From Amphiura filiformis (Eukaryota > Echinodermata > Ophiuroidea > Amphilepidida > Amphiuridae), in the NCBI RefSeq assembly GCF_039555335.1, contig NC_092644.1:49489281-49553280 (forward strand): a DNA stretch of 64,000 bases, in the 5' to 3' direction. Positions 8,901-19,331 of the stretch are shown here, in pieces. The notes below the pieces were generated by a model. The model did not search any database. It worked only from the letters and a program-made list of their open reading frames with translations, and was not told the origin of the DNA. Each line of letters starts with the position of its first letter. Within the stretch, counting starts at the first letter, position 1. The position numbers and the translations under genes are program-made.

Positions 8901-11579
8901 GTGATATATTAGCAGCAAAATGAAACTTAAAACTGTTATATACTTGCTATAAAGGAGAGAAAAAATCAGTTAAAAAAAAAAAATCTTTTTTTTTTTCAAA
9001 AGTTTTGGCAAGTAAAGTTTTCTCATCAATACTCACATCCCATATCATTTTCAAGGAATTCTGTGCAGGACACCATAGCCAGTAACCTCTATTCAAAAAG
9101 CATGGCTCAGAAGTTGATGTTGTATCATGGAGTAGGACTTTTTTTGTACCATCACACTGAAAGGTCATTCTATGCATGTAGAAACCTATTGGTGTTAAAA
9201 CTGTGTACTCACAGATGAGCATGCTTGAGTTCCTAGTGTTGTGAATGACGGATTTCAGCATAGTGACAAATAACATATTACTGTAAACCAGTCGTATATG
9301 GGGAAACAGCTGAACACACCAAATTGTAAAATGTCGTCCTCTGCAATCAGTGTAATTAATTTAAAGGGATGGTTTATATTTAAAAATCAAAAGATGTTTG
9401 AAGGCATTCCCATAACCCAATGGGGTTTCTGACCTTGGTATGTCTGGCTTTTGTACACATGTGGCACAGTTGACCATACCTTGCATTGGGATTGTGTGCA
9501 AATATCTGGTGTTTTCATCCTTTTATTTAACATTCAAAACATTGAGACTTGTGAATAAAATGAATGCAGTGGGACAATATGAATGTTTTCTGTAAGAAAT
9601 TCAAATATGGGTTATAAGTCTCAACAATTAGCTTGTTGGCTGCAGTTTTAAAATGACCATTTTGTGTGTGTGTGGCAATGGGGACTTTGCCTTTAAAATT
9701 TATATTGATCAACTTTCCCAATCATATAGTGCACTGTAGGAATGCCTTTAAGCCTCCTCTGATATTAAATTAGCCACCTCCCATGATAAAAGTTCCTTTG
9801 TTGAATTTTCTAGTGATAACTAAGTGCTCCTTTTTCAATGCATATGTAAGTAACTCTTCCAATCTGTGGTGATTTTGACAGAAACACTATACCTAAGGTT
9901 ATTCATAATTTTGACTTTACTTTCATTGCTTTAATAAGTGTCCTGTAAAAGTGACTGCCTTTAGCACCCTGTAGCACACAAGGCACTAATTAAGGCAAAT
10001 ATGGTAAAGATTAGTTTAGTTTAATTTAATTACTAAACCAGTAGAATATTAGGTAAAAGGTGTAAAACTCAACCTACTGATGTTTCATCCATGATGATTT
10101 ATAATTATTTGGGGTTCATCATTTTGAGCAAATCACAAAAGATATTTTATTGAATTAATATTTGTTTTACATTGTAGCTTTACCACTTGAAGAACAATTT
10201 GGAACTTCCAACATGGTTGCAAAACCACCATTTGATTCGAGACCGAGCAAGAGTCTTCAGAGAAAGAAATTTCCCATCAGGCAAAACATGGCAGCAGCCA
10301 GAATCAGCGTGCACAAAAACGGGGTAAAATGAAAGAAAGGAGAGGGCAAAATGATGGGTATGGGAGACAGGACAGTGATTGGACAGAGGAACGGGACAGG
10401 AACAGACGGAATGACAGATGGGACGATTGGGACAAAAGAAGGCGGGACATCAGTGGTGGTAGTCAATGGCATAGACATGAATCAGATAGTGATAAACAAC
10501 GGCAAAGATATGCTTATGATGATGAAAGAAATATCCGTACATATGATACTGAAAAGAGTCATCCTAGGAGGGAATGGTACCGATCACAGATGACAGATAA
10601 GCCCGAAAGGAGTAAAGATCGGTATGAATATGACTATGCATCAAGCAGGTGTACCCATGATGAAATGGGGTACTCCAGTTATGGTAAAGCACCTATCAAA
10701 AGATATGATACTATGGTGACTGATGTTAGTTCCTCTAAGGGTATGATCAAAGGGGGCGCTCTACTGATGTTGATTATCAACGAGATACATCATCACATGG
10801 TAGTAGCACCTACCAGGATTATAACGCTGGAGACAGTAGTTACTCATATCCAGAAGGTAGTGGTAGGGCATATGAAGAATATCAAATGTTGAGAACACAA
10901 GACCGTTCATACCAGAGGTATGGGGATATGGAATCAAGGACTGGGGGACAAGGGGCAAGTACACAGGGCAGTTCATACCAGAGGTATGGGGATATGACAT
11001 CAAGGACTGGGAGAAAAAGGACAAGTTCACAGGACAGTGCATACCAGAGCAGGTATGAGGATATGGAATCAAGGACTGGAGGACAACGGGCAAGTACACA
11101 GGACAGTGCATACCAGAGGTATAGGGATAGTGAATCAAGGACTGGGGGGCAAGGGGCAAGTACACAAGACAGTGTGTACCATGAGTATGGGGATATGGCA
11201 TCAAGAACTGGGAGAAAAGGGGCAAGTACACAGGACAGTGCATACCAGAGGTATAGGGATAGTGAATCAAGGACGGGGGGGCAAGGGGCAAGTACACAAG
11301 ACGGTGTGTACCATGAGTATGGGGATATGACATCAAGAACTGGGAGAAAAGGGGCTAGTACACAGGACAGTGCGTACCAGGAGTATGAACGACAAGGAAT
11401 AAGTACACAGGATAGGGCATACCAGGAATATTGGTCAAGGGACAGTTACTGAAGGTAATACATACCAGGGTTATGGGGGTAATAAGACCATCAATGAGTG
11501 GGGGAGGAATATGAGTACTGGTAATCAAGGAGAACAGTCTGCAGATATCGTAGACGTAGTGGATATGGATATTGAATAG
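2457..11579 (+). CDS. Multi-zinc-finger protein with Arg/Tyr-rich repeat tail (spliced model, 5 coding exons)
   Basis: The proposed join is 2457-2935, 3328-3412, 4626-4781, 7964-8082 and 10178-11579, with GT-AG borders and matching phases (0, 1, 1, 0). The protein is about 746 aa. It has four C2H2 fingers whose histidines are all spaced H-x5-H. Two of them fit C-x2-C-x12-H-x5-H, the spacing of U1/matrin-type and double-stranded-RNA-binding zinc fingers. A hydrophilic Arg/Asp/Ser-rich region and a 22-residue tandem repeat follow. I recognise no specific orthologue; a nuclear RNA- or chromatin-associated role is inference. Four single-base frame breaks (near 2556, 10283, 10752 and 11437) must be resolved. 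They net to zero and the total of 2,241 nt is divisible by three, which supports the model. Promoter and polyadenylation site were not identified. Confidence 0.75.
3328..3412 (+). CDS. Zinc-finger gene, coding exon 2
   Basis: This 85-nt exon lies between an ATTTCAG acceptor and a GTAAGG donor. It reads RQEIIREFQFRSIPD then ILKKNPKWTGEVK, continues the phase-0 end of exon 1 and leaves phase 1. It contains no domain of its own and looks like an amphipathic, basic linker between fingers 2 and 3. Confidence 0.7.
3455..3702. repeat. Short TIR element (MITE) in intron 2
   Basis: TGTGGAGGTGTGTGTGTTTT at 3455-3474 is repeated in reverse complement at 3683-3702. The 250-bp interior has no coding potential. 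The rest of intron 2 (3413-4625) shows nothing else recognisable. Confidence 0.6.
4626..4781 (+). CDS. Zinc-finger gene, coding exon 3 (finger 3)
   Basis: The acceptor is TGTCATCAG and the donor GTGGGT. Entry and exit are both phase 1, so the exon is symmetric. It begins G-TEFVKPGFNCKVC and contains C-x2-C-x20-H-x5-H, a finger with a longer loop than fingers 1 and 2. It then has a His/Arg-rich end (HRHRDVMRSHD). The last 35 bases of the exon plus the donor are copied five more times in the following intron (see the tandem array). Confidence 0.72.
5021..5803. mobile_element. Foldback/TIR element inserted in the tandem array
   Basis: The left end is a near-perfect hairpin (5021-5181, arms of about 70-75 bp around a short loop). 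TTATATCCTTCATTAATATA near 5187 follows, and its reverse complement closes the element at 5768-5803. The interior holds AGGCCTA-rich sequence and no open frame. It sits between copies 2 and 3 of the array, with TATA-like flanks. The junction GCAGTAAATATTTGTTTTAT next to the hairpin recurs at the related element at 12001-12480. Confidence 0.65.
5909..6176 (+). mobile_element. LINE 3' end, 5'-truncated insertion
   Basis: The insertion starts inside array copy 3 with a short frame reading HFRNQFKTKLISKYN and a stop. That resembles the C-terminus of CR1/L2-like ORF2. A pyrimidine-rich 3' UTR follows, ending in AATAAAAT and an (ATGA)n tail. The array unit resumes at AACATAGACATAG, so the borders are clear. 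Confidence 0.65.
6521..7963. other. Remainder of intron 3
   Basis: No exon is supported. At 7376-7440 a poly(A) insertion is flanked by 14-bp direct repeats (listed separately). The rest is AT-rich single-copy-looking DNA. Confidence 0.5.
7376..7440 (+). mobile_element. Minimal retroposed poly(A) insertion with target-site duplication
   Basis: AACTCTTTGTGAAT occurs at 7376-7389 and again at 7427-7440. Between the copies are only 17 nt (CAGGTGAATAAAAATGG) and about 20 A residues. This is the footprint of target-primed reverse transcription with extreme 5' truncation. Confidence 0.7.
7964..8082 (+). CDS. Zinc-finger gene, coding exon 4 (finger 4)
   Basis: The acceptor is TTTGGGGTAG and the donor GTAAGC; entry is phase 1 and exit phase 0. 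The exon reads GVTNGIYCEICEQFYG... and contains C-x2-C-x17-H-x5-H (CEIC...DHCMSLKHH). The weak pyrimidine tract suggests a less efficient acceptor, but the frame and finger are clear. Confidence 0.72.
8083..10177. other. Intron 4, no further feature
   Basis: This 2.1-kb intron shows only AT-rich DNA and short homopolymers. The small open frames in it have no coding character. Confidence 0.5.
10178..11579 (+). CDS. Zinc-finger gene, terminal exon (Arg/Asp-rich region and 22-aa repeats)
   Basis: The acceptor is ACATTGTAG. The exon starts LYHLKNNLELPTWLQNHHLI, continues RDRARVFRERNFPSG, then a KHGSSQNQRAQKRGKMKERR region, a D/R/Y-rich stretch (DRWDDWDKRRRDISGG) and, from about 10886, tandem repeats. 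Frame breaks lie at the A4 run at 10283 (one base too many), the G5 run at 10752 (one too few) and near 11437 (one too many). With those resolved the frame runs on through EGNTYQGYGGN to a TAG at 11577-11579. Read literally, the last frame stops at 11452 (DSY-stop). The continuous Tyr/Gly/Gln bias across all breaks argues for one exon. Confidence 0.7.
10886..11420 (+). repeat. Coding minisatellite, about 66-bp unit
   Basis: About seven copies of a 22-residue unit alternate between AYQRYRDSESRTGGQGASTQ-like and VYHEYGDMxSRTGRKGASTQ-like versions, followed by two degenerate copies (AYQEYERQGISTQ). The two versions alternate at the later copies, giving a higher-order 44-residue period. The tail is basic, rich in Tyr, Ser and Gln, and predicted to be disordered. 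Confidence 0.85.
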
Positions 11580-12000
11580 AGTTGGGGATGAAATCAAAAC
11601 TCGACTGGTGGTTCTGTTCAATTTCTATTCTAAACAATGGAAACCAGACAGAACATGCGGATATAGTTTGGTAGATTAGGTACGAGTTTGATGTACTTGT
11701 CAAGTGGACATGATCTGATATTTTATTTTGTTCATTTTCATAATAATTATGTAAATTGATGGGGTTGACAGAGAGAGGAAAGCAGATTGAAATATTAATC
11801 GTGAATATCTGCGCTATTGGATTAGTTATGTAGATAAGATCCAGGACCTTCTATGATTCTCTTGGTCGGGCTGACGTCACAAAGGGGAAATAGCCTTTGT
11901 AAAACCAGTGTGCGCATGTCCAGCGCATGTGCAGTTCCCCGTTCTCGAGCTGGTGGTGGCTATGCGCGCGCTTGTGCAAAGGGGACAATGTTCCCGGATG
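11580..12000. other. Downstream flank of the zinc-finger gene
   Basis: Probable 3' UTR and flank. I see no clean AATAAA close to the stop codon, and nothing else to call. Confidence 0.4.
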
Positions 12001-12480
12001 TTAAAATTATAGGCCCAAGGTGAACTCAAAACCATGACTATTTCTCGAGGCGTAGCCGAGGGGCATAGCCTTGGTTTTGAAATCACGGTAGGCCTATCAT
12101 TTTAATCATGCCCCGAATAAAAAGCAGTCGATATTTGTTTTATATACCAAATCTTAAGATTCTTGTCATCTGTTTGGTTAAAAGCATCGATTTCGGGAAG
12201 AGAAAGTAATAGTTTCAATGCGAACAGCACAGATTACAATCTGTGATTTCTGCGTAATTATAGCGGGCTAAAACATTAACATGTGCGTAATATCATTTTA
12301 CGCTGGGAACAAAGCACATGCAGAACTATGCCCGGGGAATAGCATCAAAACAATGCCCACGTTTTTAACCAATCAGATGGCGGGAATCTTTAGATCAGGT
12401 ATATAATATAAAAATATTGACTGCTATGAGGGGCACAGTTAAAATTATGGGCCGAAGGTGATGTCAAAACCATGACTATG
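12001..12480. mobile_element. Foldback element with hairpin end
   Basis: TTAAAATTATAGGCCCAAGG at 12001 folds back on 12062-12107. A second, single arm with the same orientation as the first lies at 12439-12480. Next to the hairpin is GCAGTCGATATTTGTTTTAT, whose inverted counterpart ATATTGACTGC lies near 12415. The layout matches the element at 5021-5803. No coding sequence. Confidence 0.6.
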
Positions 12481-12486
12481 CCTGAA

Positions 12487-12592
12487 ACGAAAACACAGAA
12501 CAGCAATACACACTTGTTTCAGAGTTAATTTTTCTGCAATTCTTTTTTCTGTATTAATCATTGTGTATTGCTGTTCTGTGTTTTTGTTGCTT
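12487..12592. repeat. Inverted repeat hairpin
   Basis: AACACAGAACAGCAATACAC near 12492 and its reverse complement near 12565 form a stem of about 22 bp with a 55-nt spacer, directly beside the following TIR element. Confidence 0.6.
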
Positions 12593-12595
12593 TTA

Positions 12596-12982
12596 CGAGG
12601 GGGTATCCAAAAAAAAAAAAAGTAAACATACTTATGAGACCATTTTTTGACCATAATGTACATAAGGGAACAAACCAAAAGATCGATGACGTCCTATAAA
12701 CATAACTAGTTTTGTTTCTCAGCCGACCCCTTCCCTCCCTGCCAGAAACGTAATAATGAAATGTTGAAAATTTTGACATAATAATAAAAAGGACACATTC
12801 TTCAGATCGATGTTTTTGTACAAACGTAATCGAGCATTTTACCCCCTCCCCCCTAAACGAAACTAGGACGTCATCGATCTTTTGGTTTTGTTCCCTAACG
12901 ACCAGTGATTACACTGACAAAATTTCATCGGTATAGCTCTTTCACTTCTGGGTGATGTCAAAAACTTTTGGATACCCCCTCG
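12596..12982. mobile_element. Mariner-like MITE
   Basis: CGAGGGGGTATCCAAAA at 12596 is repeated inverted as TTTTGGATACCCCCTCG at 12966-12982, with TA on both sides. An inner inverted pair (AAAAGATCGATGACGTCCT near 12678 and its complement near 12865) adds a second stem. Length 387 bp, no open frame. The 5'-CGAGGGG tip resembles the element at 248-2323. Confidence 0.65.
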
Positions 12983-13084
12983 TATAAGGTGCTTTGTGCT
13001 CTGTGGAGTGCCCTATAAGTACTGTGTAATAATAATAACAATTGACATTTCTAACACCGTGCCTAATCACTATGAAATAAAGTC

Positions 13085-13305
13085 ACTGAAAAAAGCACTG
13101 ACATCTGAAATGAACACTGAAATAATCTCGAAAGCACCACAGAAAATTTACTCATTTCAGTGGGATTGGTGAGATTTGGCATGATTAGTATCCAAGGTCA
13201 TTCCACTAATCACACTGAAACTCGCTAATCCCACTGAAATGATCAAATTTTCAGTAGTGTTTCAGTGATACTCTTTTTAGTGTTCATTTCAGATTTCTGT
13301 CCTTT
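13085..13305. repeat. Inverted-repeat element
   Basis: The arms at about 13090-13165 and 13213-13300 pair imperfectly. They share CTGAAATGAACACT, TTCAGTGGGATT and related blocks in opposite orientation. Non-coding. Confidence 0.55.
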
Positions 13306-13608
13306 TCCGTTCATAAGACTGCATCAATCTTTAATTTGTTCCCTTAGTTTCATTTTGGTATACAACGTAATATATAAATCAAAACAAATTTGCACAGAAG
13401 CAATAATACCTCTCCTCACTGAGAGTTACTGACGTCAAAAAACGTCTTTGCACACGCGCGGGAGCATTTTGATTATGCTGCCTTTACATACAAGAATATT
13501 ATGGTGTGATTCCGAGAACTTAGCACACAAGTCTGTGTAACCTAAAACATGCAGTGAAGTCACTACCAAACTTGGGTGATAATAACTATTAACATAGCTG
13601 TAAGGTCC

Positions 13609-14075
13609 ACAACTTAATAAGTCCCCCCCCCCCTAAATACTTTTTTAAGATAAATCGAACAATACTTGACAAAATGCAATCATGTAAAAGGTTGGGTAGC
13701 CTTTTTTTTTTACATATGGCCCAAATTATAGCATCACATATCATTGCGTTCAGTCACAAAAGAGACTGTTTTAAACAGTGTTCAAAGTTGCATCTGAGTC
13801 CATAGGGGTCAACTCTCAAACAATACAGTAGACCAGGTCTATTCATGTGTTTGTTAAAGAAAACCTGACTGCTATGGACTCAGGTGCAACTTTTAAAGCA
13901 GCCTCTTTTCTTACACAATTAAAAATATTATTGTGACTGAAGGCAATGATGTGTGATGCTATAAATTGGTCAACATGTGTAAAACAAATATGGCCATACA
14001 CACCTGTTTACATTTTTACATTTCGTAAAATATTTTTGGACTTATTTTAAACAGTATTAGGGGGAACTTATAAGT
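13609..14075. mobile_element. Long-armed MITE, with relatives at 45.4 kb and 55.0 kb
   Basis: The two arms of about 200 bp (13609-13808 and 13865-14073) are imperfect reverse complements, including ATCTGAGTCCATAG and CTATGGACTCAGGT. Diverged single arms occur at about 45420-45560 and 55000-55225, so this is a dispersed family. Confidence 0.65.
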
Positions 14076-15289
14076 TGCACATTATGAATACAGTATTGGA
14101 CACAATGAGCACCATGATAATTTTATGGGTTTTTTTTTTATGTGAACAATTATATTAATAAACTGTTGAGCTAGAGGAGAAGCTCTTTATGAACATGTTG
14201 TCTTCGTTTTTGTTTTGTGTTTGTCCAGTTTAAGGATGATGGTATGCTCAACAACATCATGCACTTTTTCTATCAAAATATAGAATTGGTATTGGTCATA
14301 AGCAAGATTAGACCAACCAATTGCATTATGTACCCACCCCTGATCTTTTAATTGATAGAATTCAGTCTAAACTATTATTAACATCAATCTAATTGTTTCT
14401 ATTTATGAATAAGATATTAAGGTATATATTTCAGCCCGAAAAACAAAAACAAAGTTCGTAATTAACTGCTTAATTAGCACTTAATTTCTTAACGAAGCGC
14501 TCATATTAGCCTGTAATGTAATGAGATAAATTTGAATTTGGCGTGTTTAGACAACTCGAGAAGGCAAATTATAACAATTAGGTAAACAAAAAACAATTCC
14601 TGTTACGCACGGTAACATGATCTGGAGATCATGTGCTCCAAAGCACGGATACATTTCAATTTTTTTAATTCGCCACCCCTTATTATTGTGAATTAATATC
14701 ATGGCTGTCACCTTTGTTTTAAAATGTTGCACGAAAATCTAGTAGAAAAGCCATGATGGCCTCTCTACTTGATCGCTTGAAGTCGGTATAATATCACATT
14801 TATAACTATAATGTATTAAACAATATTTGTTTGTATACAATTTGGTTTTAAGGCACTTTTATGAATAAATAATAAGAAGATTACTTCATTCAAGATTACT
14901 TCGCTCTTCATTATCATGGGCAACTCACTTAATACCGTAATCCCGGGGGCTGGAGCACTCAACTTTAGAAGTGACGGTGTGCCTGTCAATACGCTGGCGA
15001 ATTGACATAAAAAATCGGATTAACTACCATAGCAATGAGGGAAAACAATTTTGAATATATCGCGCTGCACTACAAGCAGGTTGAACTCATCACCTGTGTA
15101 TGTCTGCAATCATAGATTGAATACAATACCGGTCTTTTCAAAGATACCAATCTTACAGGTGCGAGTGATCAGCATGATATGGTTCAATGCAGAGGTACCA
15201 CGTGAACGTACCAGTGCAGCGCGGTATATTCAAAAATTGTTTTCACCTATTGCTAGGGTAGTTAATCTGATTATTACATAACTTCGCCA
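14076..15289. other. Intergenic DNA, nothing recognised
   Basis: AT-rich sequence without repeats, exon-like frames or RNA genes that I can support. Confidence 0.45.
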
Positions 15290-15620
15290 GCGATAGGCCT
15301 CCTTTTTCAAGTCGAATATACCCGATGACCCCTTTTCAAAAGGTTATACCCGATGACACCCCTTTTTTCAGGTGCGGCTACCCAATATCCCCCTTTTCTA
15401 GAATTGTTATCATCAAAATGCCATATATGCGGTCACTTTCAAGTACACGTTATTTCAGCAAACTTGTAGTGGAAATTTAGAACAAGAAAATATAGAATTT
15501 TGCTCCATTTTTCAAAATTTTATACCCAATGACCACTCTTTTTTCAAAATATTATACCCAATGACCCCCTTTTTCATTTTGTTTGTACCCAATGAGCCCC
15601 CCCCCCCCTTTTTTTAAACA
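15290..15620. repeat. Degenerate tandem repeat
   Basis: About seven diverged copies of a unit of roughly 35 bp read TATACCCAATGACCCCCTTTTT. The last copies are followed by C and T homopolymers. Confidence 0.6.
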
Positions 15621-15849
15621 ATGTTTTTAAAACAACGGTAGGCACATACCAGTCACTTCTAAAGTTGTATGACCCCCTCCATCAACAATATAAGATACTT
15701 ATATGTGTTTTTGTTTCTGATTATCTATGCCCGTGTTATCTATGCCCGTGGAACGGTGGCATAGATATTGTATTTGTTGTGTTTAGTCTTCGGCTTCTCC
15801 TTCTCCTCCTCCTTCTTCTTAAGACCACTTCTTTGCCCTCCTCTAGCTC

Positions 15850-16110
15850 AAGAACCAAAGAAGCCTCGGGGCCCATACTTGGTACAATGATGGCCCATGA
15901 CCCCTAGATACATCCTAGGGTACCCCCTGACCCCAAAGGTCAAAGGTCATGGGCTACAGGGGGCAATATGTGTAAAATTTCAAACAGCTCTAACTCAAAA
16001 ACTATAGCGCCCTCAGGGTTCATACTTGGTACAATGATGGCTTATGACCCTAGAAGTATGCTATGCTAGCCACAACCCCAGAGGTCAAAGTTCATATGCT
16101 TTAAAAAGCA
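15850..16110. repeat. Duplicated block of about 160 bp
   Basis: CATACTTGGTACAATGATGG followed by CATGACCCCTAG-like and GGTCAAAG sequence occurs near 15873 and again near 16021. This is a diverged direct duplication with no coding content. Confidence 0.55.
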
Positions 16111-16261
16111 AAATAGGTACGACCGGTTAACACAGTGTATCGCAATAGATAGAATTTTGGTAGCTACCTGTATTTGCAATGATGAAGGCTTCAAATATAC
16201 GTCACGACGTACAATGGGGTTAAGAGCTTAACCGCTTAAAGGGGAAAAAATTTTTTGGGAT

Positions 16262-17005
16262 TAAAGGGGTATTCTCCAGTCTGGTGGTGTTTCAGAGAGA
16301 ATGAGGGTCTGATGGAGTATAAGAGAGAGTGATGGCTTGGTGGGGTATTAGAGAGAGTATGGGGCCAGCCTGGTGGAGTTTTAGAGCGAGTGAGTGTCTG
16401 GTGGAGTATAAGAGAGAGTGGGGGTCTGCTGGGGTATAAGAGAGAGTGAAGGTTTGGAAGGGTATTAGAGAGAGTGTGGGCCAGTCTGGTGGTGTTTTAG
16501 AGAGAGTGAGTGTATAGTGGGGTATAAGAGAGAGTGAAGGCTTGGTGGGGTATTAGAGAGAGTGTGGGCCAGTCTGGTGGTGTTTTAGAGAGAGTGAGTG
16601 TATAGTGGGGTATAAGAGAGAGTGAAGGCTTGGTGGGGTATTAGAGAGAGTATGGTCCAGTCTGGTGGTGTTTTAGAGAGAGTGACTGTATAGTGGGGTA
16701 TAAGAGAGAGTGAAGGCTTGGTGGGGTATTAGAGAGAGTAGGTCCAGCCTGGTGGTGTTTTAGAGCGAATGAGTGTCTGGTGGAGTATAAGAGAGAATGA
16801 GGGTCTGGTGGGGTATTAGAGAGAGTATGGTCCAGTCTGGTGGTGTTTTAGAGCGATTGATGGTCTGATGGGGTATAAGAGAGAGTGAAGGCATGGTGGG
16901 GTATTAGAGAGAGTAGGGCCCGTCTGGTGGTGTTTTAGAGCGAGTGAGTGTCTGGTGGAGTATAAGAGAGTGATGGTCTGGTGGGGTGTTAGAGAGAGTG
17001 TGGGC
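16262..17005. repeat. Minisatellite with higher-order structure
   Basis: The array is built from units of about 30-33 bp of the form GTGGGGTATAAGAGAGAGTG. Alternating variants (GTTTTAGAGAGAGTG, GTATTAGAGAGAGTG) group into units of roughly 95-100 bp. It is flanked on both sides by CATAGATATT-containing sequence (about 15755 and 17010), suggesting expansion inside a duplicated or inverted flank. Confidence 0.85.
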
Positions 17006-17950
17006 CACGGGCATAGATATTCGTGTTTGGTCAAACACAACTGTGGTTTCTAGTTTAGTTCTTCTTTTCATGACATTGCGTGACAATGTACGAAGTTGAA
17101 TGGGAAAATAAGAAAACAAATAATGAATTACGTTCATACATTTAAAGTCATTTTTAATAGAGCAAGGAATTCAAAACTCTAAATTACTACGGGCTGCTAC
17201 AGACCTTCTACCAAAAGACTATGGTTTTTACAAAAATTATGCTCTCACATTATGCGACAAAGCATCTCACTTATTTATTATTGTCCCTTGCTATGAAAGT
17301 CTCTACCTTATACCAGCTCGGATTCTGAGCCTTGATATGAGTCCTCAATAAAGTTGTCATGTTAAAAACAAACTATGAAAACCATGACCTACCCTGTCTG
17401 AGCTGTTCTAGAATGATGTGCCTGGACGGTGAATCCCCTTCCTCGGCTGGCAGTGGTCACTAAATATTTCGCGATCAGAGGGGATGGGCAGTCTCAGGAG
17501 CTGTGGTGATCAAATGGTTTATGCATGGTGTGTGCCTTAGTAGATTGGACTTACATTAAATTACGAGGGCTCTGATTAAGAGCTACATTATACCTGTATC
17601 GATTTTGTATTAAAGTGACCCCTCGGGGTATAAAATGTCCACACTTTTTAAGAATAAGTCGATTTCTGTGTACTACAGAGCAAATACAAACTGCCAGTAT
17701 CTAATGGAGTAGCATAATCAAGATAATTCTACGACTGCAATAAATGACTAGAAACTCGTGTTATTTGATATGATGTATTTTAATGTAGGCCTATTGCTTC
17801 CATAATAACAAGGATTTGTACTTATAAATTTCATAACCTCATCCATATTATTTTAAACTATTTGGGATTTTGGGATCCTTACGACGGCAGGAAAGAGAAA
17901 TGTTGCCCCTGTACATACAGACAGACTATATCAAAATGCAAAATGCTTAT
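17006..17950. other. Intergenic DNA, nothing recognised
   Basis: No repeat, gene or RNA feature is supported here. Confidence 0.45.
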
Positions 17951-19135
17951 ATAATGAATGACAAAGATAAAAAGACTAGTTTGCGTCTGACGTCACTGTC
18001 AATCAAATTCTCGACGATCCTTGATTGGCTAATAGCACGTATAATAAATAAAGGAAGGTCGATTCATCTGGCTGGTGCCGATCGGAGAAAAGGAATAGCA
18101 ATGAAAAATTACGACAAAAAAAACACAACTTTTCTAGGCATTGTTGACATGGTGCCTTCGCTAAAGAAAGTTTCCTACTATTAAGACCTAACTTTTGAGA
18201 TGGTTTGTATGTTTAAAGGGGGTTCGAAACGATGTTTCTGGAAAACAGAAACTGAATTTAGAACCATTTGAATAGATTGAATAAGTTAAGCTAAATACAC
18301 TGAGCAAAATAGTTTTTGTTTGAAGGAAATCGGACATACGGTTGTCAAGATATACATGTTTTTAGTTTCTTTGTATTCTATTGTTTTTGCCAATATATTG
18401 ATGAAGTTAATGAGGAAAATTGGCATAATTTGCTCATGAATATTCATGTTTGCTAATATTATACCAATATCTTATGAATAAACCTTCATACTACTTTTAT
18501 TTTATATGATTTTGACATGAAACTTTGCCAATGTGTTTCTACGGCCTAAAACATTAACATGTGATTTTCCCGCCCATCTAATTTGCATATTTGCATAATT
18601 AATTAGCATTATACTTAAAGCTAATTAATTATGCAAATATGCAAATTAGATGGGGGAAAATCACATGTTAAAGGTTTAGGTCATAGAGACACATTGGCAA
18701 AGTTTCAGGTCAAAATTTTAAAGGTAAAAGTAGTATGAAGGTTTATTCATAAAATATTGGCAAAAATTAATATTAATGAGCACATTTTGCCAATTTTCCT
18801 CATTAACTTCATCAATATATTGGCAAAAACAATAGAATACAAAGAATCTTTCAACAGCAATATCTCAAAAACCGTTTGTCCGATTTGGCTCAAATTTTGG
18901 AATTAAGATTATTTTGCATATCTCTCTGCAACAAGTCTATTTTAATCTCAATCAGAGCAACTTGATTTTGCCTTTCGTACCACCTTAAGGTGCAAAATTA
19001 ACAATAAGGCGCCCGGTTTTACCGCCGTGTTCAGCAACTCATATATCACGACACTTGTAAACAAACCGTGCTCGGAGTTTGATTGACAGATGACGTCAGA
19101 CGCAAACTAGTCTTTTATTTTGTCTTTCATTATAC
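17951..19135. mobile_element. Large foldback element (1.18-kb palindrome)
   Basis: The sequence from 17951 (ATAATGAATGACAAAGATAA) reads back in reverse complement up to 19135. The centre is at about 18611, between GCATAATTAATTAGC and GCTAATTAATTATGC. Much of the roughly 590-bp arms matches closely, including blocks at about 18365-18430 and 18776-18845. There is no open frame of note. A transcript through it would form a long double-stranded hairpin. Confidence 0.8.
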
Positions 19136-19331
19136 CAATCAAATGTGATGTTTAAGATTGTTTAACTGCTGGGTAACAATCCTGTTGATACAGACTGTAT
19201 ACTGGAAAGTTAATGAAACCATTGTGACGCAATAAAGAAAATTTCCCAAAATAATTGTCAATTTTTTTGTTTTTATGTCCTGCATAAAAATACTTATCTC
19301 TTTCTTTGTCTAAGGTATCGTACTGCTCCCT

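Noticed and set aside
10761-11336. 191-codon minus-strand open frame opposite the zinc-finger repeats
   Set aside because: It is the mirror of the coding minisatellite; the plus strand has consistent splice borders and domain context.
16262-17005. CRISPR array
   Set aside because: The repeats are contiguous minisatellite units without unique spacers, and the DNA is eukaryotic.
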